This document shows positions 34,384-44,983 of a stretch of 64,000 nt of DNA, piece by piece (position 1 is the first letter of the stretch; each line of letters opens with the position of its first letter). The stretch covers positions 62,001-126,000 of the forward strand of contig JAPWGK010000013.1 of the NCBI GenBank assembly GCA_029641185.1. Reading direction: 5' to 3'. Under the pieces are notes generated by a model. It saw only the letters and a program-made list of their open reading frames with translations. It was not told the DNA's origin and searched no databases. The DNA comes from Pseudofabraea citricarpa (taxonomy: Eukaryota > Ascomycota > Leotiomycetes > Helotiales > Dermateaceae). Position numbers and translations under genes: made by a program.

Positions 34384-35939
34384 ATGCCTGTCATGGAGAG
34401 CATCACCATCATTAACAAGTCCGGGAAAGTGGTGAGCACCGTACGTTTGGCCATATATTGCCTCCTGTCTCCTGTCTCCTGTCTCCTGACCATATAGCTG
34501 ACCGCCTGTAGGGCAAACATCTTGTCAACATCTTCAAGGATGCCCGAGATGCGTACCAGGAGAAGAAGGCGGAATTGCGAGCCGACACACAGAAGCGAAT
34601 CGAATACAAGAATGCGCAGAAGTTATTGAATGCGCGCGAGGAGACTCGCTCGGTTGCCTCATCAAAACACTCCCATCGCTCGCACCGTTCGCACCGTTCC
34701 TCTGCCACGAAAGATGGAGACCGCTCACGCCCACCTCTCACGATCCGGAATCTGGAACACATATCAGAAGTTGGCAGTGAGACGGGGTCTCATCGCAGCT
34801 CAAGGCGAAGTTCGTCGCATCGTGGAGGGCCACGAAGCTCGTCACATCGCGGGGAGCGCGTTCAAGGTCGTCATGACCCACCTCCTTCTTATCGCGCCCC
34901 ATATTTGGAGACGGCATTAGAATCGAGACCAGACTTACTGCGAAGACAGACTGATCACGTCAATGACCATCAGGCAATATCACGTCGCCCTCTACCAAGG
35001 CACTCGGCTTCCAATCCCAACCTCCGTGACCACGAGCGTGACAACGTAGATATGAATTTGGCTTATGGCGACCTACCTCATCCATCATCCCTCGACATTA
35101 CTCTCATACAACACCCCGAGGACAAGGAAGCCGAATTAAAGGCTACTGTATTTAAGTTGGATAACCTGCTATTAGAGGCCCAGTGTTTACAACACTCCGC
35201 AACAACCATTATTGCTAATCTGCAAGCTAACCCAGAAGCTATGGCTGCAGTAGCACTCACACTTGCTGAGCTTTCCAACCTAGTGACTAAAATGTCACCC
35301 ACGATCCTTACCGCTCTCAAGAGCTCTTCGCCTGCAGTTTTCGCTCTTCTCGCTAGTCCACAATTCTTGATTGCTGGTGGCGTGGCTCTTGGAGTGACCG
35401 TGGTCATGTTTGGCGGTTTCAAGATCATCAAGAAGATTCAGGCGCAGAATGAAGCAAAGAAGGAGGCCACCCGCATGGATGAGGCAATGGTGTTCGAGGG
35501 CGAGTTCGGCTCCGAGATGAGCAGTATAGATACATGGCGACGCGGCATCGCTGAGGCTGAGGTACAGTCGATCGCTACCAGTGTAGACGGAGAGTTCATC
35601 ACCCCAGAAGCAGACCGCCAACGCAAGGAGCGGATTCGCGAACGAGCAAGAGAGGAGAGAAGAGAACGCCAGACTGAGGTAGCTAGCGTGCGAAGTGAGA
35701 GCGTTCGCAGCGAGAGCACGATACGTCGCAAAGATGTGCCCGCAAGAGGAAGCAGTAAGAGTGTGATATCATCGGCAACAACTGAAAAAAGCAGCAAGGA
35801 CAAGGAGAAGAAAAAGAAGAATCACAGTGCATTGGCCATATTGTTCAAGAAGAAAGAGGGCAAAGAGTCGAAGAAGGATAAGAAGAGCCATGCAAGTAGC
35901 CATGCAGGTAGTCATCATCCACGCATGATTGAGATCTAA
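34384..35939 (+). CDS. Unknown fungal protein, Ser/Arg/His-rich with one hydrophobic segment
   Basis: Two exons, 34384-34431 and 34512-35939, giving 491 aa. I do not recognise the family. The start (MESITIINKSGKV, then HLVNIFKDARDAY) looks conserved. Residues about 60-160 are Ser, His and Arg rich with repeated RSSSHRGG/RSSSHRGE. A hydrophobic helical region (about 220-305) ends in LIAGGVALGVTVVMFGGFKIIKKI, which looks like a glycine-zipper membrane helix. The tail is a charged Lys/Arg/Ser coil with ERIRERAREERRERQ and Lys-rich runs. The intron carries CTGTCTC repeats. Divergent from GAL7. A membrane-anchored, possibly phosphorylated scaffold is a guess. Confidence 0.75.
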
Positions 35940-36634
35940 GACCTGATCTGACGCGACCTACTGCGACCCGACCCACCCTGCAACACAACACATTCACTCC
36001 CTTCGGTAACTTCTGCATTTCTTGTTCCCTTGTTTTATTTATTTTGGATTTTTCAGTTCTTGGGAGCGAGGGTGTTTATATTTTGGAGCGATGGGACTTT
36101 ATCTTACCAAGGACAACAGACAAAACAGAGAGCATTCATGATTCTGAATAAATTAGAATAACCCCAAGCTAATACAAGCGGATATATGCACGCAGCCTGC
36201 GTGCTTTTGAAGATTTTCTAAAGGTAATCGATGGTTAACACTTGTGTTTCCTGTGACATGTCACATGACGCATATGCTATTCGGGACTGCACACCAGCTC
36301 CGGGCAGGACTGAATTTGTTTGTTTCGGCGAACTGAAGAAATCCGGAGGCAGTGGCTGATCAGACCGACATGCATGGGTATATCTAGATACTATCTGAAA
36401 ATGTGTCGAGCGCTACACCAACGTTGTGATAAAATGACTTGAACCACTTGAACCACGGTCCACCCAGCTTACTCCACCCTCCTTCTCGGACCATCAACCC
36501 CGCGCCGTGCAAATCTGGAGAAACCTCCACCATAACATGGCAAACGACCACAAGTTTTCAAGAGACGGCGCCCATCGTGGCACCGGTTAAAGTGCTTCAT
36601 GAAGGGCGGAAGAACGCATTTTCTCCTCACCACC
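35940..36634. other. Convergent 3' spacer
   Basis: 695 bp; T-rich 3' UTR-like sequence to about 36100, then no visible feature. A forward ORF at 36439-36855 is antisense to the methyltransferase and was dropped. Confidence 0.4.
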
Positions 36635-38189
36635 TCACGTCGGCTTCTTCTTCCGTGCCCACCATGCGCCAACCTCCAAACACTCGCCCCAAGACGTTCC
36701 GTTATTCTTCAATAAGTCATTCATCATACTCCCTTGCCAACGATCCCATTCGTCTTGTCCCTTCCCGCTCGCCTCTCTTAGCAACGGTTCCAGACTCTCA
36801 ATCATTTGTACCACAGTCAAGAGCGCCGTTCTTCGTAACGCTGCCTGCCCCGTAGTCAACATCTTCCGGTCTGTCTCCTTTCCTTTCCCTTTGGAGGGAA
36901 CGGCTGGGTTACCGAGTCCGTTGGTACTAGTAACCGCTCCACCGACGCCTTCCCTCTCCCATCGAACTTCGCTAAGTGGGATGGCAAGTCGGCGACTATC
37001 GATATCAACCAAATCTTCGGCTTCTTGTAAGAGCATGGATCGTACCATGGTGCATGGCATTGGACTCAACTTTCTCATGTCGAGGGCTTTAGATATCCAG
37101 TTATTATAGTCGGTTAGAAATTGATTCTGAGGCGCCGCAAACGGTGTTTGTGGCGTTAGTGTGTATGTTCCCATGGCATTCGTATGCACTTGTTCTTCGT
37201 TTTCGTTATCATCACCTTCCTCTTTCACAGAAGGTTGAGCATGTGGTAACAACATCCGCAATGAGTGATCCCCATCCCAGATTTCCAATGTTCCTCCTGG
37301 TTTCAACATGCGCAAGTACTCGTCCATCAAAGTCTGCTGCATGCCGGTAGAAGGTGTAACCATGCTCAAGTCTTTGACCATGATCAGATGGAACTCCTCG
37401 TCGTGAAAAGGTAATGGTACCCTGCGCAAATCATGTTGGATGAATCTCCAATTCATATCGTCGTCTGCATCCATCCTCGGCGCCAGAGGCGCAATGTCCA
37501 CACCAGTAAACTCGATGGACGAGAAGCCTCTCTGTGCAAAGTGTCGGTGGCACATCACACTCCAGAATCCACTCCCACACCCAATCTCCAAGACGCGTTT
37601 TGGCGGCTTGCTTTGAAAAGCGGGCGAGCACACCGGGCCGTTGAAGACCTGGCAAAGCAACATGGTGCGCATGGTTTGCCGGTGAAGCTCTGTCAAATCA
37701 CAAGGTAAAGGGTATGGCAGCGAGACATCTCGCAAGTACCGTCGGCCATTCCGTCGAGAGAAGGGCCGCGCAAGAAGTGCGTCGGTGGGCGGGGGGTCAC
37801 TGGTTGTGACCGCTGTGAGGCCGCTTGATCCTGTGGTGCTAGAGATGCTGCTCGACCGGCCAGCAGATTCTCCTACAGCCGTCGACGCCGACGCCCGCTG
37901 ATCCGCGGCCTGGGAGACATATTTCCTTTCGGAGCTGGTATAGGAGGTTGTGGAGGATTTTCGCTTTGCAGCAGCTGCGGCGGCGGCAGCTTTTGCCTTG
38001 GTGGATTGGTTCGCAGAGTGCTTGTAATCGATCAGCGGGGTCGACAGCATGCGATCGAGGGGAGGGTCTGTAGATGCGTCTGGGGGCGTGGAGGGCGGGT
38101 TCTTGGGATGCGACAACGACTGCAATATCCTCGAGCTGGGCCCCGATGCCGTTTCAGCCTTCGAGTTATCCTGCTTCTGCTTCTGGGTT

Positions 38190-38262
<73 letters not shown>

Positions 38263-38449
38263 TCCTCTGCGCTCGGGGCTTGGAGCGTGAACGTGAGTGT
38301 GAGCGTGAGCGTGAGCGTGATCTGGTGCTGAAGATGGGCTTCACGGGGTGGGCGTGCGAGTGTACGGAGATGTTGGTATGGGCGCTGGGTGGTTTGGATT
38401 TGTCTGGCCGTTGGGTCGAGACGTTATAGAAGAAGGCGGCCTCTGCCAT
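36635..38449 (-). CDS. Class I SAM-dependent methyltransferase with N-terminal repeats
   Basis: A single exon of 604 aa from the first real ATG (38447-38449); the open frame extends upstream only with a TTG. The first 250 residues are low-complexity. They include a run of about 12 Gln-Thr pairs coded by a pure hexanucleotide repeat, an Arg-Ser run and a poly-Ala run. The catalytic domain has motif I VLEIGCGSGFWSVM, an acidic TGVDIAPL motif II, DEEFHLIMVKDLSM and RMLKPGGTLEIWDGD, then a helical tail. Substrate unknown. Related fungal proteins with long disordered N-termini are annotated only as methyltransferase-domain proteins, so no narrower call is justified. Confidence 0.85.
38185..38264. 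repeat. Coding GCGTCT hexanucleotide repeat
   Basis: About 12 perfect tandem copies of GCGTCT, encoding alternating Gln and Thr in the methyltransferase on the reverse strand. It is flanked by diverged copies (CTGCTT, CTTCCT). Confidence 0.92.
38282..38322. repeat. Coding GAGCGT hexanucleotide repeat
   Basis: Six to seven copies of GAGCGT with GAACGT and GAGTGT variants, coding the Arg-Ser run on the reverse strand, immediately beside the Gln-Thr repeat. Confidence 0.8.
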
Positions 38450-39983
38450 GTCTGGATATTTAGGGGCTTCGGGCTTGGTCCTCCTCGGTACCCAGTAGTA
38501 GGATGGATGTGGATGCACTGGATGGGCGGTCCGCAAGGAGGATGGGGATCCGCGTGCATGGGATGAATGATGGAATCATGGAACCAGGGAATCGTGGAAT
38601 CGTGGAATCGTAGAATCGTAGAATCGGATCAATTGCTGCTTCCGTTTCTGCTTGGGTGCTTTTGCTGTTGCTTTTGCTCTTGATCTTGATCTTGCTAAGA
38701 AGGAAGCCTTCTTGACATTTGCACGTGAGCCACGACCAACAACCACAACAGCAACAACAACAACAACAACAACAACCTAGGAAGTCATCTTCTTATATCC
38801 TGCCCAACAACCACTCACGGCTCCCGCTCCAATAATCATGTCGGGTTTGAGGTAGAAGGGAGAGGAGGGGAGGGGAGGAAGAGGGGGAGGTCGCGGCTAG
38901 CCACATCCATCCCATCTTGCAACGCAGAGAGCTGCAATTTGTGGATTCCCCTCCGCTCAGCAGATGCAGACAGAACCTTATCCCAGCTGAGCTATTATTT
39001 GACCCGTCATGTTTGTGTGGTTTCAGCTAATAATTAATAATGAGGAGCACGGTGAACATGTCTCTCGCCAAAACAAGAGCTTCCGTCTGTACTGTATCGT
39101 CCTGTACCGTCCCGTATGCAAGTGCTAGTAACAAAAAAGCCAGTCCCGCAGAGCAATAAGCATAAAATTAAGATTAGAGGGCCCCAAATACCTGGGAGCA
39201 AAGACTTCTTGGGTGCCGTGGTGCATAATCTCTCGAGCATCCGACATCTCTGCGCCATTCGGTTACCCGCGTCCCATCTGGTACCACGAATCCAGATACC
39301 CAACTCTTGGTTTCAGCAAGATAAAGGTGCATTTCCAACGCCTTGGGACCTGATCGGATCTGATGTTTTGGAACCACCCAGTTTTATCAGTCGGGGGTAG
39401 ATAAGGGGAGGGTCGGGAAAATCAAAGGCTGAGAAACAACAGTCTTTACGGAGTACATATGCATCCAAGACCAAGCCACAAAGATGTTGCAGAACATGAA
39501 ACAAAAGTCTCTTCCGCTCTCAATCATCGGGTTGATCTGGTTTCTGCTAGTGCGGGACAGTAATAGTCTATCCGGAGATCATCTAGTCTGAAAACCAACC
39601 CCGCAAGGGCAGTGAAAAGTGCGCTAAAAGAAGAAACGCTAGCTGCGCTGAGGATAAATCATCAAATTAGTTATTGAGGGGACTGATTATTTCGTCTCTT
39701 CTTGCGCTACATTGTGCATATTGTAGGCATTTTGCAGTATGTGCGTGGATAGAAGGCTGTCTGTGTATGGGATATATGACATCTCTCCAAAAGAAGACCC
39801 AACTGCCGAGACAAATGAAAGCCATGTGAGCTACTAAAAAAGGGTACTTAGATCAGAATGATGCTTCCTTCGAATCTCTATTTCCATCTACATAACGGTA
39901 CGAAACGCGAACCCACCTCACCTGAAAGAATCGCGGCAGCCAACTCACCCCCACAGTATTAATCAAAAGTGTGGCATACAGCA
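38450..39983. other. Methyltransferase promoter side and regulator 3' flank, with microsatellites
   Basis: 1.5 kb. It contains an imperfect repeat of GAATCGTG (38586-38630), a CTTTTGCT/TTGATC run (38655-38692), CACGTG at 38722-38727, an ACAACA trinucleotide run (38738-38776) and a GGAGG purine tract (38855-38892). No gene supported in 38900-39980. Confidence 0.45.
38738..38776. repeat. CAA trinucleotide microsatellite
   Basis: About ten CAA/ACA units with a GCA interruption, in the 5' flank of the methyltransferase gene. Confidence 0.85.
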
Positions 39984-41186
39984 TCAATCAAGTTGAGTAA
40001 GTAAGAGCTCGATTGCAATGTTCTTGTCGTTCGATTCAACTGCCGTACGTGGGGTCTTTAACAGTGGCCGCCATTCATAGCCTAGAGCCTTGATGATAGC
40101 TGGAATCTCTCTCCTCGCGATACCCCTCGTCCACCAGCAGTCCGTGAAAAGTTGTAAAAAGGGTAAATAGTGACCTATAATGACCAGAGCTCGAGGCCTC
40201 ATATGCTTCACAAGCTCATTGAATTTTGGGGTTAGCATTGCCGCCCATGACCAAACCTCGGGCCCCAATGCGGGTGCTGGTGAGCGGATCTGAGCTAGGC
40301 GCCCATACAGTCTCCCGAGGAGTTCAGTTGTGCGCTCCAGGGTTTCCGAGTACATCCAATCAGGATCCGTCCTTTCGATGCCACAAAGCACTTCTCGGAG
40401 TCCTTTGGGAAGTATTGACGGAACACACACCAAATTGATATTTCCACGGAAATTGAATATTGGAGAAATCGAAGTCTGTTCAACTTTGTCCCAACCGACA
40501 GCTTTGAAGAGAGCTTGGGCTCCAATGCTGAGGCTAAGCCATTGTGAGATATGGTCTTCGGCTTCCAAATGCATATCGTTTTGCCTCATTCCGAGCACTA
40601 CGAACAAGAGAGAAGTGACGAGGAGAGCCTGGTGGTTATTTTGCGACATCTCTGATATTGCGGCTCGAAAGCCCCGCACTGCCTTATCCTGGTATACTGC
40701 TATCATGTGTTGTACGTCTGGATCGTCGCTATGAAGATCTCGCAAATGAAGGCACGTGACTGCTAGTATGCTGTGCATCAAGAATTCGTGTTCGGAAGCA
40801 AGACGTGGCACTTCTACTTGCCATACATTCTTTACCTGTCGGGAGGAGAGCTGCACGTTCAAGGAGCCGTGCGTCGAAGTAAGCCACTGGTGCATCATCC
40901 GAAGCTGCGTTGCATTCTTCTTGTTTACGATATTGATGTGAGCCGGAATTTGAGGCTCTTGGAAGACCACGCGAAATTGGCGAGATGGTGATCCGGTGCC
41001 ACTCCGATTATAAATGCATTTCAAGTTCCGTTCACGGCAAAAGGAGCACGTTGGGCGTGTCTCATCACACTGTGTCGGTATCAGTATTGCGTATGTCATG
41101 AGGAGCGACTGTACCTTGATCTTTCTCTTTTTACAACCTTGACAACCGGCGCGTGACTTTGAATGTGGTCTTTTAGTGAGATACAT
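39984..41186 (-). CDS. Zn2Cys6 transcription factor
   Basis: Two exons, 41115-41186 and 39984-41069, giving 385 aa. The binuclear zinc cluster reads CQGCKKRKIKCDETRPTCSFC and then six residues to the last Cys, all six cysteines present at about 15-42. The 45-nt intron lies between Lys and the third Cys. An SRQFR stretch and a fungal-specific regulatory domain of the short Upc2-like kind (LMHSILAVTCLHLRDL, ALLVTSLLFVVLGM) follow. Targets are unknown and no co-oriented metabolic cluster is nearby. The intron is a multiple of three with no stop. Its retention would insert 15 residues into the zinc cluster and should inactivate DNA binding. Confidence 0.9.
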   Translation of the reverse strand: MYLTKRPHSKSRAGCQGCKKRKIKVQSLLMTYAILIPTQCDETRPTCSFCRERNLKCIYNRSGTGSPSRQFRVVFQEPQIPAHINIVNKKNATQLRMMHQWLTSTHGSLNVQLSSRQVKNVWQVEVPRLASEHEFLMHSILAVTCLHLRDLHSDDPDVQHMIAVYQDKAVRGFRAAISEMSQNNHQALLVTSLLFVVLGMRQNDMHLEAEDHISQWLSLSIGAQALFKAVGWDKVEQTSISPIFNFRGNINLVCVPSILPKGLREVLCGIERTDPDWMYSETLERTTELLGRLYGRLAQIRSPAPALGPEVWSWAAMLTPKFNELVKHMRPRALVIIGHYLPFLQLFTDCWWTRGIARREIPAIIKALGYEWRPLLKTPRTAVESNDKNIAIELLLTQLD

Positions 41187-41336
41187 GCCTAATGCAAGCA
41201 GCGCAAGCAGCGCAAGAACCTATATCAATTATACATGTACATGTTTTCATTAGATGGAGAGATGTGAGGCGTTGCCGAGGCGGTTAAGGATAATAGGGGC
41301 AGCAACTGAGCTAAGCGTTCGCATCGTCGTGGCTAG

Positions 41337-41353
41337 CGGCCGCTGCGGCCGCT
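41337..41353. repeat. Tandem GCGGCCGC palindromes
   Basis: GCGGCCGC-T-GCGGCCGC, two 8-bp palindromes one base apart, in the regulator/WBP4 divergent spacer. Confidence 0.9.
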
Positions 41354-41445
41354 GCCAAACGTTATACGTTATGCGGTGCGGATCCCGGCCGAGCACTCAC
41401 ATCCACGGTTGAGTAACCGTTCATCTACAGCTGAACGTAGCCAGA

Positions 41446-42392
41446 ATGTCCGAATACTGGAAGTCCACTGTAGGTAAACACTGCGCGTGTGAGTCTGAGC
41501 AGTGCTAACTCCCCCAAAGCCCAAATACTGGTGTAAGCACTGCAAGGCTTTCGTTCGAGATACGAAACTTGAGCGGACAAACCACGATGCGACTCCCAAA
41601 CACCAAGGCAATTTGAAGCGGTTCCTAAGGGACCTGCACAGGGGCCACGAGAAAGATGAGAAAGATAAGGAGCGAGCGAAGGCAGAGGTCGCAAGGCTAA
41701 ATGGAGTCGTCTCGAGAGCCGGATCAAGTGGAAATGCTGCGGAATCGTCGTTTGGTCGTGGCCCGACTCCTTCGGCACCTAGGCAACAAGCAACAGCGGC
41801 GCAGGTCATACAACAACGGGAGCAGTTATCAGAAATGGGCGTTGCTATACCGGACGAGTTCAGAAAAGAGATGGCAATGGTAGGTGACTGGCAGGTTACA
41901 TCAGAGCGTATGATTGACCCAGAGGAGCAAGAGAAGAAGCCTGGTGCAATCGGATATGGTGTGAGAAAACGGCCAGCAGAGGAAGAGGAAGAAGTCTTAG
42001 AGACAAAAAAGGCACGATGGGGTTCTGCGTACCGAACACATCCAGCTGGTGGCAGTGACGGTGACGGTGACGGTGATGCAGATCTTGAGGCCTTGTTGAA
42101 CAACGCAACGCGTCAAGGCAAGGCCCCAGCAATTAAAGCAGAAACCAAGCCTAATCTCAACGATGAAATGAAGGAGGAGCCCCGAGAAGAGTCAGGACCG
42201 GCCAAATCATCGGCAGTTACATTACATGAAGAACCAAGCGCGGAGCAGGCCAACCTGATCAAGAATGAGCCATCAGAAGGAGACACACTCCCAAGTCTTG
42301 CAGAAGTTGGAGAGAAGCTAGGTAGCGTAGATCGAGCTGTGGGCGAGGTTGTCTTCAAGAAGCGGAAAGCGAAGAACATTCGGCAGAAATGA
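41446..42392 (+). CDS. WBP4-like splicing protein with U1-type zinc finger
   Basis: Two exons, 41446-41469 and 41520-42392, giving 298 aa. The start MSEYWKST joins to PKYWCKHCKAFVRD. The CX2C...HX5H finger at residues about 13-35 (C-K-H-C, then His28 and His34) is a matrin/U1-C type finger as in WBP4/FBP21 and related spliceosomal proteins. A coiled, Lys/Glu-rich segment (about 38-60) follows, then QQREQLSEMGVAIPDEF and a disordered acidic tail. It lacks a visible WW domain, so it is WBP4-like only at the N-terminus. The C-terminus ends KKRKAKNIRQK, a possible nuclear signal. A small DGDG repeat is coded at 42057-42080. Confidence 0.82.
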
Positions 42393-42878
42393 ACGAGCTC
42401 CAGGCAGTTGACACATTCTACTCTACTATGTGCGAAAATCGATAGTAATTGAGGACGATAACAGCTACCGGTAATTGATTCAATTACCCACTTGATTGCG
42501 CAAGGCTCGTGGAGCTATCGCAATTCTGATAAGTGAGTGGCGGAGTATGTGGCTATAAGCCGGCCGACATATATGGACAGGCCTATGTGGGAATCATTTC
42601 GAATGACAACCCTAGAGGCGTAAGAGAGTGGCGGCTTGGATGTCTTGCTATTCATTAGGTAGCTCTGATCTTCCTTCAATTGAGCTTCGGTTGTGGTCAT
42701 CATAGATACCAACCATGGAGGGAATAGTCGTCGATCGTAGATCAAAAGTTACTTTTCCCGATATACCAGTGCCAGAAGAACCTAAAACTAGACTTAATGA
42801 AGGTCATAGTCTCCGGACCCTATCCAAAGGAAGCTCCATTCATATTCACATCTAAATCCACAGAAATCGTAAACACAT
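42393..42878. other. Convergent spacer
   Basis: 486 bp. It contains a possible 46-codon forward ORF from 42715 (MEGIVVDRRSKVTF start) with no recognisable relatives. No supported gene. Confidence 0.35.
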
Positions 42879-44570
42879 TCACACCCTACCTTCCCATTCC
42901 CAAACCGCTCTGAGCACGCTCAACCCGCCTCCTTGGGTCTCCACTGTTCGGCCGCGCCCTCTATCATTCAGATCCCTAATGCCGATGACTGGATGTCCGG
43001 TTGAGTCTACTGTAAATGCATCAAACGCCCTGTCATCCTTAGCAGCCTCACTTGAGGTTTTGCCACCGACCCATTCCTCATTCTGTGGTATGCCTATATT
43101 TATATAATCTACTGCGCCTTCAGGAAGTTCTACTTGAATATCCAAATTCGCCTGCGACTTTGGCGCTCCCCACCAGGTTCCGAATTGCCCAACCGCGTTT
43201 CTCGTCTTCATGGCTGCCTTGCCGTTTCTTGATACCCAGCCCTTGTAAGACATGCAGCTTTGATCGTGCCAGTCCTTGTCAATTTGATATTGGCGGGTGT
43301 TGAAAGCCTCGCGGGGCTGGACGAGATGTGGGGGAAGTTGAGAACAGAAACTGGTGAAATGATGAAAAAATATTCCTTTGAATGTCTGGCCATTTTGAGA
43401 ACAATAGCCACCAGAATCGCAAGCTTCTTCGAGAATACCAGCCCGGCCTAAACCATGCCATTTTGGGACATGTTCGCTGCTCTCGTCCCAGTCTTCCCAT
43501 GGTCGATCTCTCTTGAGGTCATATCCAGTTGCAGCGATGACATCTCGAACCAACTTATGTCCATCATCAAGGTATGACCGCGCATTTGTAGCTTCGTATA
43601 GTCCTCGTTGGCCGGTGAGTAGAACGCCCTGGTTGTATGTGAACACCATATTATTCCTTGCATCACACTTTGTGTTTCCTTTTGTGTCATTTTTGTAGGG
43701 TCGATTAGGCAGTCCTGAGATATGAAATCCATCGGTGTATAGCCCTTTGTCATCAGTCATGTTGGAATTGTTAAGCCACTTGTATCCTTGGATGGCTGCA
43801 GCGAGATATTTGGGGTCCCGAGGTCCTGTGGGACCTCCGGCTTCACTTCCACGTTCGGCCAACAGGAATGGGGAATCGTTGTTATCGCCTGGAAAGTACA
43901 GATACATGCTGATTGATGCAGCAATGAATAACTCATTGGTAATTGCATTCTTGTATGGCGCAAGATATGGCGACCAGATCATTCCACCATCGCACAAAGC
44001 GGTGTCCCAACCTTGTGAAGCCAGGTCCCAGAATATTCTCGCGCGGTGAGCAAATGATGGCACCCACTGCTTCCCGTACCAGGGTTCATCTCCTTCGCGG
44101 ATCTTGTAATGCAATGCAGAGTGTACATTGATGAACTTTATGCTCTCGAGCCAGCCCAGAACCACCCAAAGCATGTCGTCATACGCTTGTGTTCGCAATC
44201 CAAAGGCATCTTGACCAAAGTACGATGCAACGAGTTGGGAGAAGTACTTGTTAATTCGATTCTCGTTCGCTTTCGAGGGGTATCGCTGCTCGGAGGAAGT
44301 TGGGATGAGGGAGAAGGAGGTCGAGAGGGTCGTAAGAACGGCAGACAAATAAGTCCCGATAACTGCAGAAGTCCAATCAATTGACGTGGGCCAAATCCCC
44401 TGCCAATTGATGAAATAGTCCTGTTGTAGCACGTCCAGCGCGCCTAGCAGAGCTGGCAGTATTTCCGGCTCTTTGGGGGCATCCTTAGAGCTTTCCAGCA
44501 AAGGATGCTGCATCTGGCGAGGCGTTACTGCTACGAACAGCAAGCAAAGCAGAAAGAAGATGCGCGCCAT
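42879..44570 (-). CDS. Glycoside hydrolase family 76 protein (alpha-1,6-mannanase type), secreted
   Basis: A single exon of 563 aa from the ATG at 44568-44570, which gives a clean signal peptide (MARIFFLLCLLFVAVTP). The longer open frame starts only with TTG. GH76 features are WQGIWPTSIDWTSAVIGTYL, the catalytic Asp pair in YDDMLWVVLGW, CDGGMIWS, NELF and TYNQGVLLTG. Family members cleave alpha-1,6-mannan; Dfg5/Dcw1 relatives cross-link GPI proteins into the fungal wall. There is no GPI-anchor tail visible at the C-terminus (ends VWEWEGRV), so this is more likely a secreted or wall-bound enzyme. Divergent from COQ10. Confidence 0.92.
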   Translation of the reverse strand: MARIFFLLCLLFVAVTPRQMQHPLLESSKDAPKEPEILPALLGALDVLQQDYFINWQGIWPTSIDWTSAVIGTYLSAVLTTLSTSFSLIPTSSEQRYPSKANENRINKYFSQLVASYFGQDAFGLRTQAYDDMLWVVLGWLESIKFINVHSALHYKIREGDEPWYGKQWVPSFAHRARIFWDLASQGWDTALCDGGMIWSPYLAPYKNAITNELFIAASISMYLYFPGDNNDSPFLLAERGSEAGGPTGPRDPKYLAAAIQGYKWLNNSNMTDDKGLYTDGFHISGLPNRPYKNDTKGNTKCDARNNMVFTYNQGVLLTGQRGLYEATNARSYLDDGHKLVRDVIAATGYDLKRDRPWEDWDESSEHVPKWHGLGRAGILEEACDSGGYCSQNGQTFKGIFFHHFTSFCSQLPPHLVQPREAFNTRQYQIDKDWHDQSCMSYKGWVSRNGKAAMKTRNAVGQFGTWWGAPKSQANLDIQVELPEGAVDYINIGIPQNEEWVGGKTSSEAAKDDRAFDAFTVDSTGHPVIGIRDLNDRGRGRTVETQGGGLSVLRAVWEWEGRV

Positions 44571-44983
44571 GTTGCAGGTGAAGATGAAGGAGAAAAACGG
44601 CAAGACATCTATCTAGGCATACAAGAGAAAAGCAAGAGGTCAGCTGTCGCACCCAAGCTATTCTCGAGACATGGTCCTCGTGCTCGTGCTGCCGCTATCT
44701 GGCCGCCAACACGTGACTATCCAGAGATGTGGATCACGCGGCTGAGCGGCTGAGCGGCTCAACGGCCGCATGCTAGGATAAGGCGGCCGGCGCGAGATAC
44801 TGGGAATTATATTATATTCCAACAGCCACAAACCACACTCACTCCATGACCTCACCACCCTCGGTCACATTGCGTCCCCTTTCTTCCTCACACTTTCTGC
44901 TCTACTCGCCATACTTGCAGCTATGCACTTTGTAATTGTATAGATTTGTTGTCTACCGCCGCCGGTTTCTGTTCCCTCTAATC
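44571..44983. promoter_or_regulatory. GH76/COQ10 divergent promoter
   Basis: 413 bp with CACGTG at 44710-44715 and a short GCGGCTGA repeat at 44738-44757; CT-rich tract just upstream of COQ10. Confidence 0.4.

Noticed and set aside
36439..36855. Forward ORF of 138 codons
   Set aside because: Antisense to the end of the methyltransferase gene; low-complexity Ser/Pro composition.
41260..41340. Possible Leu/Ser tRNA gene
   Set aside because: A-box and B-box-like sequences are present, but there is no acceptor-stem pairing, no convincing anticodon arm and a poor T stem, so no tRNA feature was called.
42715..42855. 46-codon ORF between WBP4-like and GH76 genes
   Set aside because: Too short and without relatives; may be chance.
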